A DNA stretch of 64,000 bases. Origin: Aeromicrobium choanae (GTDB lineage Bacteria > Actinomycetota > Actinomycetes > Propionibacteriales > Nocardioidaceae). Position 1 is the stretch's first letter. Every line of letters starts with the position of its first letter. Under the pieces are notes generated by a model. It was given only the letters and a program-made list of their open reading frames with translations. It was not told the DNA's origin and searched no databases. The translations under genes were made by a program, and so were the position numbers. The stretch covers positions 868,001 through 932,000 of the forward strand of contig NZ_LT796768.1 of NCBI RefSeq assembly GCF_900167475.1, in the 5' to 3' direction. This document shows, piece by piece, positions 22,485 to 32,936 of this stretch.

Positions 22485-22928
22485 TTACTGGGAGATCTGC
22501 GTGATCTCGAACGGCTGGGGCTTCTGGGCGGCATGCGGGTGATCCGGGCCGGCGTAGACCTTCAGCTTCGTGATGAGCTGACGGCCGAGGCGGTTCTTGG
22601 GGAGCATGCCACGCACCGACTTCTCGATCGCCTTGCGGGCGTCCTTGTCGAGCAGGTCGCCGTAGGCGATCTGCTTCAGGCCGCCCGGGTAACCGCTGTG
22701 GCGGTAGACGTTCTTGTCGGTGCGCTTGTTGCCCGACAGCGCGACCTTGTCGGCGTTGATGATGATGACGAAGTCACCACCGTCGACATGGGGCGCGTAG
22801 GTGGGCTTGTGCTTGCCACGCAGAAGGGTCGCCGCGGCAACCGAGAGACGGCCCAGGACAATGTCCTGGGCATCGATGACGTGCCACTGACGGGTGATGT
22901 CAGCAGGCTTCGGGCTGTACGTACGCAC
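22485..22928 (-). CDS. rplM: 50S ribosomal protein L13
   Basis: The 147-residue product begins [20 protein letters not shown] and contains [19 protein letters not shown] and [11 protein letters not shown], all standard for L13. The GTG at 22928 gives the exact usual length. It leads the rplM-rpsI operon, and its promoter lies in the 235-base gap shared with the divergent citrate synthase gene. Confidence 0.98.
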   Translation of the reverse strand: MRTYSPKPADITRQWHVIDAQDIVLGRLSVAAATLLRGKHKPTYAPHVDGGDFVIIINADKVALSGNKRTDKNVYRHSGYPGGLKQIAYGDLLDKDARKAIEKSVRGMLPKNRLGRQLITKLKVYAGPDHPHAAQKPQPFEITQISQ

Positions 22929-23163
22929 GGCGTGACCTTCTCGCTGCAAATCGAAATCTGTGAAGTCGGGACTCGCGTTGTCGGGCACGGTGACATGCCG
23001 CAACACAACGACTGCCCAGATTACCCGCCCGGACCCGCGCGGGTCAAAACGGGTCACCAGAACGTGACCCTGCTCTCGCGCGAGAGTCCGGGGGACACTA
23101 GGTTGGAGTGGGTCGCTCACCCCCGCGGCCGTTACTTCTCTGACGTCACAGGAGACCCGAATC

Positions 23164-24459
<1,296 letters not shown>

Positions 24460-24470
24460 GCTGAAGCAGC

Positions 24471-24516
24471 AACGGCGAAGGCCGCGAGCCCCTCGGGGTT
24501 CGCGGCCTTCGCCGTT
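24471..24516. terminator. Bidirectional hairpin terminator
   Basis: Two 22-base arms (24471-24492 and 24495-24516) are complementary apart from one G-T pair. The hairpin sits between the convergent citrate synthase and thioesterase genes and can stop both transcripts. Confidence 0.8.
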
Positions 24517-24528
24517 CCTGCGGGTGGA

Positions 24529-25359
24529 TCAGAGGCGCTCGAGCAGCAGCGACTGGGCGACACGTCCCACGGGTCCGGTGAGGTCGTGGAGCACGGCGGA
24601 GCTCAGGCCCACGCCGTCGCGCCCGATCGACGACTCGGCCACGAGCCCGGTCCAGACCCCGGCGGGCCGATCGGCGAGGTGCACCGTCAGCTCGGTGTTC
24701 ATGAAGACCCAGTCCCGCGGGTCCAGCCTCGAGCCGACGCCGCTGGCCGCGTCGGCGATCGCGATGGACCGCTCGAGCTCGTCGTCGTCCTCGCCCGCGA
24801 CGAGCGGGTAGGGCATCGAGGCCCACGCCACGGCAGGACCGTCGATCCGGCCGATCTGCGTGCGCACGGCCCACTCCAGCGAGCCCACGAAGCCGCGGCG
24901 CCAGCTGGCCGGCACTCCGAGCTCGCCGTGATCCAGCTCCTGCTGCGTCGGCGCGGCGATCGGCGCCTCCGGCACGTGAACGACATCGGTGGAGTCGGCG
25001 GTGCGCAACCACCAGGCGGAGGCCTGCGCCACCGGCCGCCCTCCTTGCGATGCGACCGCCGACAGCAGGGAGATCTTCCGGCCGGGCCGCGCGATCGACG
25101 CCGAGACCTCGATCGGGGCCATCAGGACCGGGCCGAGGATCTCGACCGTGGTCCGGGCGATGCGACCGGGAACGGACTGCGGCAGCCGCCGCATCGACCG
25201 CGTCAGGACCGCGCCGACCGGGCCGCCGTGCTGGAGGTCGTCGCTCCACGGGCTGCCCGCGGCCGCCGTGGGCGCGAAGACCTCCCGCACCCGGCCGTGC
25301 TCGTCCTGCCCGCGGTCGGCGAGCTCGTAGCACCCGACCGGGACGTCGTCAGTTCTCAC
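24529..25359 (-). CDS. Acyl-CoA thioesterase-like protein, double hotdog
   Basis: The 276-residue protein resembles the TesB-like thioesterase family (4HBT_3 type). An N-terminal hotdog half carries the QHGGPVGAVLTR segment and a C-terminal half ends LSSAVLHDLTGPVGRVAQSLLLERL. Such enzymes release free acids from acyl-CoA. It overlaps the end of the tesB-like gene by 11 bases, so it is the last cistron of a four-gene leftward operon headed by a short-chain dehydrogenase. The substrate is unknown. Confidence 0.8.
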   Translation of the reverse strand: MRTDDVPVGCYELADRGQDEHGRVREVFAPTAAAGSPWSDDLQHGGPVGAVLTRSMRRLPQSVPGRIARTTVEILGPVLMAPIEVSASIARPGRKISLLSAVASQGGRPVAQASAWWLRTADSTDVVHVPEAPIAAPTQQELDHGELGVPASWRRGFVGSLEWAVRTQIGRIDGPAVAWASMPYPLVAGEDDDELERSIAIADAASGVGSRLDPRDWVFMNTELTVHLADRPAGVWTGLVAESSIGRDGVGLSSAVLHDLTGPVGRVAQSLLLERL

Positions 25360-26206
25360 GGACCAGAGCCTCCTGCACGACGTGGCACACCTGGGCGTCG
25401 GCGTCGCCGAACACGGCCGCCTCGACCAGGGCGCGGCCGTCGTGGGCCGTGGGACTGGCGTGCTCGAACAGCAGCCACTCGTCGGCGCGGGCCGGGCGGT
25501 GGAACCACAGCGTGTGGTCGAGGGAGACCGCGCTCCACCGTTCGGCCAGGGAGCGCTCGTGACCGGCGCGGTGGCCGTGCGGGGCGACGGCCATCGACAT
25601 CAGCATGAGGTCGCTGACGTAGCCGATGGCGGCCTGGTGCAGGAGCGGGTCGTCGCCCAGGTCCTCGGTGACGCGCATCCAGATGTTCTGGACCGGGGCC
25701 GCCGAGTGCGGCGGCGCGACGGGGTCCTCCGGCGCGACCCGCACCTCGACCGTGCTGAATCCCTCCCAGTACTCCCCCAGCCCGCCGTCGTGCTCCGCGA
25801 GCACCCGCAGGTCGGTGCTGGCCTCGGCGGCCGCACTGAGCGGGGGCCTGCGGGAGTGTGCGAGCCCGTCACGCGGCTCCACGAGGGAGATCGTCGAGCG
25901 GCACACCAGGCGGTCGTCCTGCACGGCATCGACGACGCGCGTGGAGAACTGGCGCCCGTCGCGCAGCCGCTCCACCTCGAAGCGGATCGGCCGGTCGGAG
26001 CGGCCCGGTCGCAGGAAGGTGGTGTGGAGGGAGTTCACGAGCCGGCCCTCGTCGACGGAGCGGCCCGCCGCGATGATCGACTGGGCGACCAGCTGGCCGC
26101 CGTAGAGCTGCGGCAGCGGCACGCCGTCGCCGTGGCCGATCCAGACGTCGTCACCCGCCCCGCCCAGGTCGAGGATCGACCCGAGCGAGGCCACCGACGT
26201 GGTCAC
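25349..26206 (-). CDS. Acyl-CoA thioesterase II (TesB-like)
   Basis: This 285-residue protein has the TesB layout: an N-terminal hotdog with PQLYGGQLVAQSIIAA and SLHTTFLRPG, and a C-terminal hotdog with YVSDLMLM and AVSLDHTLWFHRP, whose Asp/His region matches the TesB active site. It hydrolyses acyl-CoA esters. The GTG at 26206 overlaps the stop of the membrane-protein gene by four bases. Two thioesterases in a row suggest relief of CoA sequestration or release of an acid product. Confidence 0.88.
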   Translation of the reverse strand: MTTSVASLGSILDLGGAGDDVWIGHGDGVPLPQLYGGQLVAQSIIAAGRSVDEGRLVNSLHTTFLRPGRSDRPIRFEVERLRDGRQFSTRVVDAVQDDRLVCRSTISLVEPRDGLAHSRRPPLSAAAEASTDLRVLAEHDGGLGEYWEGFSTVEVRVAPEDPVAPPHSAAPVQNIWMRVTEDLGDDPLLHQAAIGYVSDLMLMSMAVAPHGHRAGHERSLAERWSAVSLDHTLWFHRPARADEWLLFEHASPTAHDGRALVEAAVFGDADAQVCHVVQEALVREN

Positions 26207-27033
26207 CCCTTCGGCTCCGACGCCACCTTGCGCGGCGGGCGGGGGAAGAACCCGCTGGTGCGCGCGACGTAGGCGTCGAACTCCGGGCCGCGCTTGCGGC
26301 GCATCCCCTTCTCGGTGAGCTTCGCGCCGCTGAAGGTGGTGAGCAGCCACGTCATGAGGATCGGCGAGAACACCGTCAGCACGCCCCACGGGGAGCCGAG
26401 CGTCAGCAGGAACAGGCCCACCCACACGCACGCGTCACCGAAGTAGTTCGGGTGACGGGTCCAGGCCCACAGGCCCCGGTCCATCAGCTTGCCGGCGTTC
26501 GCCGGGTCGGCCTTGAAGCGTGAGAGCTGCCAGTCGCCGACGGCCTCGAAGAGGAAGCCGATCGTCCAGATGGCGATGGCGACGACCACGAGGGCGTCGA
26601 CGCCGCGCGACACGTAGACCGCGAACTGCACGGGGATCGAGACGACCCACGCGAGCACGGCCTGCATGCCGTAGATCTTCTTGACGAGGAACGGGATCAG
26701 CGGGCGGCCCTTGCGGGAGCGCAGCAGCGCCGTGTAGCGCGGGTCCTCGCCCTTGCCGATGTTCCGCCTGCCGATGTAGAGACCCAGGCGCAGTCCCCAG
26801 ATCGCGGTCAACAGCACCACGATGAGACGTCGGGTGTCGTCGCCGTCGGAGCCGGCCGACATCAGCCAGGACACCACGGCGATCACGACGAACGCCGGGC
26901 CCCACGTGATGTCGATGATGGAGTGGTCGTTCACGCGCTGGGCGATCGCCATGACGATCGCGAAGAACACCACGACGGCCACGGCCGTGACCAGCAGGTT
27001 GAGGGCGAAGTCGCCCCAGGGGTAGTCGTACAT
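26203..27033 (-). CDS. DUF1295 membrane protein, steroid-reductase-like
   Basis: The 276-residue integral membrane protein has six or seven hydrophobic helices. The C-terminal part has the signature GLWAWTRHPNYFGDACVWVGLF followed by GMRRKRGPEFDAYVARTSGFFP, typical of DUF1295, related to 3-oxo-5-alpha-steroid dehydrogenases and isoprenylcysteine methyltransferases. A reductive or methyl-transfer reaction on a lipophilic substrate is possible; the sequence does not decide. It lies 11 bases after the dehydrogenase gene and overlaps the TesB-like gene by four. Confidence 0.85.
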   Translation of the reverse strand: MYDYPWGDFALNLLVTAVAVVVFFAIVMAIAQRVNDHSIIDITWGPAFVVIAVVSWLMSAGSDGDDTRRLIVVLLTAIWGLRLGLYIGRRNIGKGEDPRYTALLRSRKGRPLIPFLVKKIYGMQAVLAWVVSIPVQFAVYVSRGVDALVVVAIAIWTIGFLFEAVGDWQLSRFKADPANAGKLMDRGLWAWTRHPNYFGDACVWVGLFLLTLGSPWGVLTVFSPILMTWLLTTFSGAKLTEKGMRRKRGPEFDAYVARTSGFFPRPPRKVASEPKG

Positions 27034-27044
27034 CGGTCCTCTTC

Positions 27045-27950
27045 TTAGTGGGTGCTCGCGGCGAGATCCGCGGCGAGGCTCTGGAAGGCGTCCTGGGCGT
27101 GGGTGAACGTGTGCGGGTCCCTCGCGCGGGAGTCGGCGAGCAGCCGCTCGAGGGTGGCCGGGTCGAGGGACTCGGAGGCGTCGTAGCCGACGGTCCCCCA
27201 CTCGACGGCGTCGGCGGCGCGCAGCGCGGAGCCGGCGGCGACGACGACCTGGCCGTTGATCGTGCTCTCCGGCGAGGCCAGGGCGGTCACGAGCGGGGCG
27301 ACGAGGTCGGAGCGCATGCGGTCGGCATGGCGCGGATCCATCCCGGCCTCGGTCATCTGGGTCGTGGCGTACGGAAGCACGACGTTGGTGAGCACGTTCT
27401 TGCCGGCCCCCTCGACGGCGGCCGTGCGGCCGAAGGCGATCACGGCGCCCTTGCTGGCGGCGTAGGCCGACACCGTGGTCTCGCCGTGCAGGCCGGCGGT
27501 GGAGGCGATCAGCACGAGCCGTCCGAACCCGGCGCCGCGCATGTGCGCCATCGCCGCGGCGGCGGGCAGCACCGTGCCGGTCACGTTGATGTCGAGCACC
27601 TGGCCGAAGCTCTCGGCGGTGGTCTTGTGCGCCATCTGCGGCGCGCTGACGGCGGCACTGGTCACGAGCACGTCGAGCCGGCCGAAGCTCTCGAGCGCGG
27701 TGGCCACGAGGCGCTCGCCGATGGCGGGGTCGGCCACGTCGTCGTGGTTGGCCACGGCGCGTCCACCCAGGGCCTGGATCTCGGCGACCACGTGGTCGGC
27801 CGGGCCCAGCCCGTCGGCGTCGACCTGCCGGTTGCGGTTGTTGACCACGACGGCCGCTCCCGCGCGGGCCAGGTCCAGGGCGAACGCCCGCCCCAGGCCC
27901 TTGCCGCCACCGGTGACCACGGCGACCCGGCCGTCCAGAACTCGACTCAT
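27045..27950 (-). CDS. Short-chain dehydrogenase/reductase, MFE-like
   Basis: The 301-residue SDR has the cofactor loop TGGGKGLG at residues 13-20, an Asn-containing LDINVTGTV and the active-site YAASK. Its layout, with an NNRNRQ segment after the second strand, resembles the (3R)-hydroxyacyl-CoA dehydrogenase domain of multifunctional beta-oxidation enzymes, so oxidation of 3-hydroxyacyl-CoA is a reasonable inference. It heads the operon SDR, DUF1295, two thioesterases, behind a promoter covered by a 17-bp operator. Confidence 0.87.
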   Translation of the reverse strand: MSRVLDGRVAVVTGGGKGLGRAFALDLARAGAAVVVNNRNRQVDADGLGPADHVVAEIQALGGRAVANHDDVADPAIGERLVATALESFGRLDVLVTSAAVSAPQMAHKTTAESFGQVLDINVTGTVLPAAAAMAHMRGAGFGRLVLIASTAGLHGETTVSAYAASKGAVIAFGRTAAVEGAGKNVLTNVVLPYATTQMTEAGMDPRHADRMRSDLVAPLVTALASPESTINGQVVVAAGSALRAADAVEWGTVGYDASESLDPATLERLLADSRARDPHTFTHAQDAFQSLAADLAASTH

Positions 27951-27976
27951 GAATCCTCACTTCGACTGATAGAGAT

Positions 27977-27993
27977 ACTCCGTTAGTTGTAGT
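27977..27993. promoter_or_regulatory. Accessory-regulon operator, site 1
   Basis: ACTCCGTTAGTTGTAGT; its reverse complement ACTACAACTAACGGAGT matches the six-site consensus ACTACATYWAACRKAGT closely. It lies 26 bases before the start codon of the dehydrogenase gene and 61 before the divergent HxlR-type regulator gene. Confidence 0.7.
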
Positions 27994-28014
27994 ACGGTGT
28001 GACGCAGATGACAA
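27986..28014 (-). promoter_or_regulatory. Promoter of the dehydrogenase operon
   Basis: On the minus strand a -35 TTGTCA and a -10 TACAAC are separated by 17 bases. The -10 lies inside operator site 1, so a bound regulator would block polymerase. Confidence 0.55.
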
Positions 28015-28054
28015 GTCCCCACGCGGGGAGCCGCACGACTTCGAGGAACGGCCG

Positions 28055-29020
28055 ATGACCGACGGGGGACCCACGCTGCTCGAGCCGGGCGGCACGAACG
28101 CCGTCGGACGCATGCTGGGCATCCTCGGCGACGAGTGGTCACTGCTGCTCCTGGGCCACTCGTCCCGCGGGCTGACCAGGTACGGCGAGTTCCGCCGCGC
28201 CATGCCGATCTCGAACTCCGTGCTGACCCACCGACTGACCCAGCTGGCCGAGCACGGCCTGCTCGATCGGCGCATCTACCGGACCAACCCACTGCGTGCC
28301 GAATACCTGCCGACCGCCCGCAGCCGCACGCTGTGGCCCATGATGCTGGCCATCTGGGAGTGGGAGCGCCGCTGGACCGGACCCGCCGGCGAGGCCCTCC
28401 CCCGTCGCCGCCACGACACGTGCGGCGCCGAGTTCGCTCCCCTGCTGACGTGCCGAGCGTGCGGCGCCCCGGTCGAGGCCCGCGACATCCGCGCGGCCTG
28501 GGGACCCAGCGGCGGCTGGGAGCGATCGGTTCCCGCGTCCTCCACGCGCCGGCGACCGGACTCGGTCACCGTCTCCCCGCAGTACCCCCAGACCCTGGAG
28601 ATCTTCGGGAACCGGTGGTCCTCGGCCCTGATCGGCGCGGCGTTCCGCGGCATGGTCCGGTTCAGCGAGTTCGAGTCCGCCCTCGGCGCTCCCCCCACGC
28701 TGATCGCCGAGCGACTGCGCGCGTTCTGCGCCCTCGGCGTGCTGGAGTCCCGCCAGCACGCCCGCCACCCCGGGCGCCCCGAGTACCACCTGACCGACAA
28801 GGGACGGGCCTTCTTCCCCATCACGGCCCTGTCCCTGCACTGGGCCCAGAAGTGGTTCGTCTCGCCCGAGGGACCGGCGCTCGTCCAGACCCACGCGGCG
28901 TGCGGGCAGGACTTCCTCGCGCACCTGGCCTGCGACCAGTGCCGGCAGCCGTTGCGCACGGGCACCATCACGATCGTCCCGGTCATCGAGGACCGGACCA
29001 CACATGAAGGAACAGCATGA
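28055..29020 (+). CDS. Tandem HxlR-type regulator with two Cys/His clusters (copy 1)
   Basis: The 321-residue protein is a duplication. Each half has an HxlR-type winged helix (GRMLGILGDEWSLLLL near 18-33; LEIFGNRWSSALIG near 181-194) ending in a wing (EYLPTA; EYHLTDKG). Each is followed by H-x2-C-x9-C-x2-C: His120, Cys123, Cys133, Cys136 and His280, Cys283, Cys293, Cys296. The four ligands suggest a zinc ribbon, which ordinary 110-residue HxlR proteins lack. The gene overlaps the downstream ligase gene (ATGA) and is divergent from the dehydrogenase operon across operator site 1. It probably represses both directions; the inducer is unknown. Confidence 0.88.
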   Translation: MTDGGPTLLEPGGTNAVGRMLGILGDEWSLLLLGHSSRGLTRYGEFRRAMPISNSVLTHRLTQLAEHGLLDRRIYRTNPLRAEYLPTARSRTLWPMMLAIWEWERRWTGPAGEALPRRRHDTCGAEFAPLLTCRACGAPVEARDIRAAWGPSGGWERSVPASSTRRRPDSVTVSPQYPQTLEIFGNRWSSALIGAAFRGMVRFSEFESALGAPPTLIAERLRAFCALGVLESRQHARHPGRPEYHLTDKGRAFFPITALSLHWAQKWFVSPEGPALVQTHAACGQDFLAHLACDQCRQPLRTGTITIVPVIEDRTTHEGTA

Positions 29021-30576
29021 ACGGAGCACGCACCGTCGCGGACCTCCTCCGCGCGAGCAGCCGGTCGTACCGCGACTCGTCCGCGATCGTCGGAGAGGGA
29101 CGGACCGTCACCTACGGCGAACTCGACACCCGCACCAACCAGGTCGCGTCAGGCCTGCGGGCCCACGGCCTCGGGCGCGGCGACCGCGTCGCTTACCTCG
29201 CCCGCAACGGCACGGAGTTCTGGGAGCTCTTCTTCGGCACGGCGAAGTCCGGCCCCGCCGTGGTGCCGCTGAACTTCCGCCTGTCCGCCGACGAGATCGC
29301 CTGGATCCTGTCGGACGCGGAGCCGTCGGTCCTCGTCGTGGAGGACCACCTCACCGACCTCGTGCCGGCCGACTTCGACGGGCTGCGCCTGGTCTTCAGC
29401 CAGGAGGGCGAGCCGACCGTCCCGCAGGGCTGGGTCGCGTACGAGCAGTGGCTCGCGCAGCAGTCCACGACCGACCCGGCGCAGGACGTGAGCGGCGACG
29501 ACCTGCTGTCGCTCATGTACTCCTCCGGCACCACGGGCAAGCCGAAGGGCGTCACCACCACGTCCGACGCGATGCTGGCCGCGGTCGCCGCGTTCGCCGC
29601 GCAGTTCGAGGTCGGGCCCGACACGGTGAGCCTCGTGCCGACGCCGTACTACCACATCGCCGCGGGCGGCTGGTCGCTCATCTCGCTGGCCCACGGCGGC
29701 CGGATCATCCAGTTCATCGAGGTGACGCCGCAGAGCATGCTGGGCCTGCTCGTCGGCCATCGCGCGACGCACGTGATCATGGTCCCGACCGTCATGCAGA
29801 TGGTGATCTCCAACCCCCAGGCCGCCGCGGCGGACTACTCCAGCGTCGAGCACCTGGTCTACGGCGGCTCCCCGATCTCGGAGACCGTCATGCTCGGCAC
29901 GCAGGAGATCTTCGACGCCAAGCTCTCGCAGAGCTACGGCCTCACCGAGACCATCGGCGTGACCACGATCCTGCGTCCCGAGGACCACGTCACCGGCCCC
30001 GAGAGCAAGCTGCAGTCCGCCGGTCGCGCCGTGCCCGGCATCGAGATCCGGACCGTCGACGGCGAGGGCAAGGACGTCCCCACGGGCGAGGTCGGCGAGG
30101 TCGTCGTCCGCGGCGCCATGGTGACCCGCTCGTACTGGCGCCGGCCCGACGCCACGGAGGCCTCGTTCTTCGACGGCGACTGGTTCCGCACCGGGGACGC
30201 CGGCTACCTGGACGCCGACGGCTACCTGTTCCTCAAGGACCGGCTGAAGGACATGATCGTCACCGGCGGGGAGAACGTGTACCCCGCCGAGGTCGAGAAC
30301 GTCCTCATGGCGCACCCCGCCGTGCAGGAGGTCGCCGTCATCGGCATCCCGTCGCAGCGCTGGGGCGAGACGCCGCACGCCGTCGTGGTGACGCGGCAGG
30401 GCGAGTCCGTCACGCCCGAGGAGCTCATCGCGTTCACGCGCGAGCACCTGGCCCACTTCAAGTGCCCCACCTCCGTCGAGGTGATCGAGATGCTTCCCCG
30501 TAATCCCTCGGGGAAGATCCTCAAGCGAGAGCTGCGCGCGCCCCACTGGGCCGCCGCAGAAAGGACCATCGGATGA
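29017..30576 (+). CDS. AMP-forming acyl-CoA ligase A
   Basis: This 519-residue enzyme of the ANL superfamily activates a carboxylic acid to acyl-AMP and then acyl-CoA. The P-loop YSSGTTGKPKG is at residues 168-178, the adenine motif reads SYGLTET, the hinge DRLKDMIVTGGENVYP is intact, and the catalytic lysine is in PRNPSGKILKREL. All motifs are canonical. It is co-translated with the regulator upstream and the VOC gene downstream, both with four-base overlaps. Chain type cannot be deduced. Confidence 0.93.
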   Translation: MNGARTVADLLRASSRSYRDSSAIVGEGRTVTYGELDTRTNQVASGLRAHGLGRGDRVAYLARNGTEFWELFFGTAKSGPAVVPLNFRLSADEIAWILSDAEPSVLVVEDHLTDLVPADFDGLRLVFSQEGEPTVPQGWVAYEQWLAQQSTTDPAQDVSGDDLLSLMYSSGTTGKPKGVTTTSDAMLAAVAAFAAQFEVGPDTVSLVPTPYYHIAAGGWSLISLAHGGRIIQFIEVTPQSMLGLLVGHRATHVIMVPTVMQMVISNPQAAAADYSSVEHLVYGGSPISETVMLGTQEIFDAKLSQSYGLTETIGVTTILRPEDHVTGPESKLQSAGRAVPGIEIRTVDGEGKDVPTGEVGEVVVRGAMVTRSYWRRPDATEASFFDGDWFRTGDAGYLDADGYLFLKDRLKDMIVTGGENVYPAEVENVLMAHPAVQEVAVIGIPSQRWGETPHAVVVTRQGESVTPEELIAFTREHLAHFKCPTSVEVIEMLPRNPSGKILKRELRAPHWAAAERTIG

Positions 30577-31292
30577 CCAGCCCCTTCCCGATCCTGCGCC
30601 AGGTCGTCATCGGCGCCCGTGACCTCGAGGCGACCAGCCGCGAGCTGCGCGAGACCTTCCACCTCGAGCCCGGCTTCGCCGATCCGCTCCTGGAGGAGAT
30701 GCACCTCGCGGACGAGACCATCCCCGTCGGGCCCGAGGCCCACCTGGAGCTGGTCGGTCCGCTGAGCGACCGCGCCTCCATCAACGCCTGGCTGGACCGT
30801 GTCGGCGGGACGTCGGGGTACTGCATCTCGGTCCAGGTCCCCGATCTCGATCCGCACCTCGCGGCGATCGAGGCCGCCGGCGTGCGCCTGGCCATCCAGG
30901 CCGAGGCCTACGGGCGCCGGATCGTCCAGCTGCATCCCGGCGACATGGGACTGCTGGTCGAGCTCGACGAGATCCCCGACGCTGACGAGTGGTTCTGGGA
31001 CCACCTCGAGCACCCGCCGTCGCCCGACCCGTGGATCGACGACGTGGTGGGGATCGACCTGGCCACGCCCGACCCGCAGGGCCGGGCCGAGCGTTGGGCC
31101 GCGGTGTTCCGGGTGCCCGTGCTGGAGAAGGACGGGCACCCGGTCATCGAGCTCGGCACGCGGACCGTGCGCTTCGTCCAGGACGAGGCACCGCGGATGA
31201 GCGCCATCGACGTGCGGGCGACCCCCGCCGGCGCCGGCCTGCCCGAGGCCATCGAACTCGGCCGCGTCACGCTGCGGGTCCTGCGGGACTGA
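30573..31292 (+). CDS. Two-domain VOC family protein (copy 1)
   Basis: The 239-residue protein has two vicinal-oxygen-chelate halves, the first starting LRQVVIGARDLEAT and the second IDDVVGIDLATPDPQG. VOC proteins include glyoxalases, epimerases and extradiol dioxygenases. The usual first metal His of the opening strand is Gln here (RQVVI), so a standard metal site is doubtful. It overlaps the ligase A stop codon by four bases. A second VOC gene is likewise coupled to ligase E, suggesting a role on the product of such ligases. Confidence 0.78.
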   Translation: MTSPFPILRQVVIGARDLEATSRELRETFHLEPGFADPLLEEMHLADETIPVGPEAHLELVGPLSDRASINAWLDRVGGTSGYCISVQVPDLDPHLAAIEAAGVRLAIQAEAYGRRIVQLHPGDMGLLVELDEIPDADEWFWDHLEHPPSPDPWIDDVVGIDLATPDPQGRAERWAAVFRVPVLEKDGHPVIELGTRTVRFVQDEAPRMSAIDVRATPAGAGLPEAIELGRVTLRVLRD

Positions 31293-31303
31293 GCGGGACC
31301 GGA

Positions 31304-31339
31304 CGAAGGGGCGGGACCGCATCCGGTCCCGCCCCTTCG
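31304..31339. terminator. Bidirectional hairpin terminator
   Basis: A perfect 16-bp stem (31304-31319 with 31324-31339) and a four-base loop lie between the convergent VOC and ligase B genes. Confidence 0.85.
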
Positions 31340-31346
31340 CACGTCC

Positions 31347-32936
31347 TCAGCGGCCCGCGAACTCCTCGCGCAGCCGCACCTTCTGCAGCTTGCCGCTCGC
31401 GTTGAGCGGCAGCGCCTCGACGAACGCCACGTCGGTGGGGCACTTGAAGTGCGCCAGGTGCTCGCGCGCCCACTCGATCAGCGACTCGGCGGTCAGCGCC
31501 TCGCCGTCGGCTCCCGCGGCGCGCACGACGATCGCGAGGGGCGACTCGCCCCACCGCTGCGACGGGACTCCGATCACCGCCACCTGGGCGACGCCCGGGT
31601 GGCCGGTCAGGACGCTCTCGACCTCGGCGGGGTACACGTTCTCGCCGCCGGTCACGATCATGTCCTTCAGCCGGTCGTGCAGGTACAGGTAGCCGTCGGC
31701 GTCCATCGATCCCCCGTCGCCGGTGTGCAGCCACCCGTCCGCGTCGATCGCGGCCGCGGTGTCCTCGGGGCGCCTCCAGTAGCCCTTCATCACGTTGCCG
31801 CCGCGCACGATGACCTCGCCGCGCTCGCCCGGCGGCAGGTCAGCCCCCGTGGCGGGGTCGACGATGCGCACCTCGTTGTTGCCCTCGACCCGTCCCACCG
31901 ACCGCAGTCGGTGCACGGTCGCGGGAGTCGGCCGATGGTCCTGCGGCCCCAGCAGGGCGACGCCGCCGGTTGACTCGGTGAGCCCGTAGCCCTGGTAGAA
32001 GCCGCAGCCGAACACCTCGGTCGCGTCGCGCAGCACCGGCTCGGGCATGGGGGCGCCGCCGTACATGATCCAGCTGAGGGTGCCCCAGTGGGCGTCGCGC
32101 ACCTCCGGCAGGCCCAGCAGGAACTGGATCACGGTCGGCACCATCACCGCGTGGCTCACCCGGTGCTCCCGCAGGATCCGGCACAGGTCCGCGGGGCCGT
32201 CGGGGTTCAGCATGAGCAGGGTCGCGCCCTTCAGGTGCGCCATGAGCGCGAGCCCGAAGCCCGTGACGTGGAAGAACGGGACGGGTGCGAGGGCCACGCT
32301 GTCGGCGTCGAACCCGACCACGGCGAGCGGCCCGGCGAGGGCCGAGCTGAGGTTCCGGCCGCTCAGCTCGATGCCCTTGGGGCGCCCGGTCGTCCCGGAC
32401 GTGTAGAACATCAGCGCGGTGTCCTCGGGGTCGCGGGCGTGACCCGGATCCACCGCGGGATGCCCAGCGCGCCACGCGTCGAGGACGGCGAAGCCGGGGT
32501 GCGGGACCTCCGTGAGGACACACTCCACGCCCGTTCCCGCGATCGTCTCGGCGTGGATCTCCATGCCGGGACCCAGCACGGCCACGCGCGGCGCCGCGTC
32601 CTCCACGATGTGGGCGATCTCGGGCGCCGCGAGCCGGAAGTTCAGCGGCACCGGGATCGCCCCCGCCTTCGCGGCGCCGTGCAGCACCTCGAAGAAGGTC
32701 GTCGAGTTCTCGCCGAGGTAGCAGACCCGATCGCCCGGCTGGACGCCCTCGGCCACGAGCGCCGCGGCGAAGCGGTTCACGGCCTCGTCCAGGTGCGCGA
32801 AGGTCGTGGCGCCACCGGGCTCGATCACGGCGATCGCGTCCGGCGTCGCGGCGGCACTGCGCCGCAGGACGTCCTCGAGCCGCCGGAAGTCCGAGCCGTC
32901 GCCGTGGGTGCTCCAGGTGAACCCGGACAGGGTCAT
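31347..32936 (-). CDS. AMP-forming acyl-CoA ligase B
   Basis: The 529-residue ANL enzyme has a canonical P-loop FYTSGTTGRPKG, the adenine motif GYGLTESTGG, the hinge DRLKDMIVTGGENVYPAE and a C-terminal lysine in LNASGKLQKVRL. It is close in architecture to ligase A and belongs to the long/medium-chain or aromatic acid type; the exact acid is unknown. Its ATG overlaps the stop of the upstream short-chain dehydrogenase gene (ATGA), forming a two-gene operon with a tiny leader ORF. Confidence 0.93.
   Translation of the reverse strand: MTLSGFTWSTHGDGSDFRRLEDVLRRSAAATPDAIAVIEPGGATTFAHLDEAVNRFAAALVAEGVQPGDRVCYLGENSTTFFEVLHGAAKAGAIPVPLNFRLAAPEIAHIVEDAAPRVAVLGPGMEIHAETIAGTGVECVLTEVPHPGFAVLDAWRAGHPAVDPGHARDPEDTALMFYTSGTTGRPKGIELSGRNLSSALAGPLAVVGFDADSVALAPVPFFHVTGFGLALMAHLKGATLLMLNPDGPADLCRILREHRVSHAVMVPTVIQFLLGLPEVRDAHWGTLSWIMYGGAPMPEPVLRDATEVFGCGFYQGYGLTESTGGVALLGPQDHRPTPATVHRLRSVGRVEGNNEVRIVDPATGADLPPGERGEVIVRGGNVMKGYWRRPEDTAAAIDADGWLHTGDGGSMDADGYLYLHDRLKDMIVTGGENVYPAEVESVLTGHPGVAQVAVIGVPSQRWGESPLAIVVRAAGADGEALTAESLIEWAREHLAHFKCPTDVAFVEALPLNASGKLQKVRLREEFAGR

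Noticed and set aside
22929..23163. Riboswitch or RNA leader between rplM and citrate synthase
   Set aside because: Apart from short GC repeats no known leader structure could be recognised; ordinary divergent promoters explain the gap.
24529..27950. Steroid or cholesterol catabolism as the purpose of the region
   Set aside because: Only a DUF1295 protein recalls steroids. No ring-degrading Kst/Hsa genes, Mce importer or KstR motif is present.
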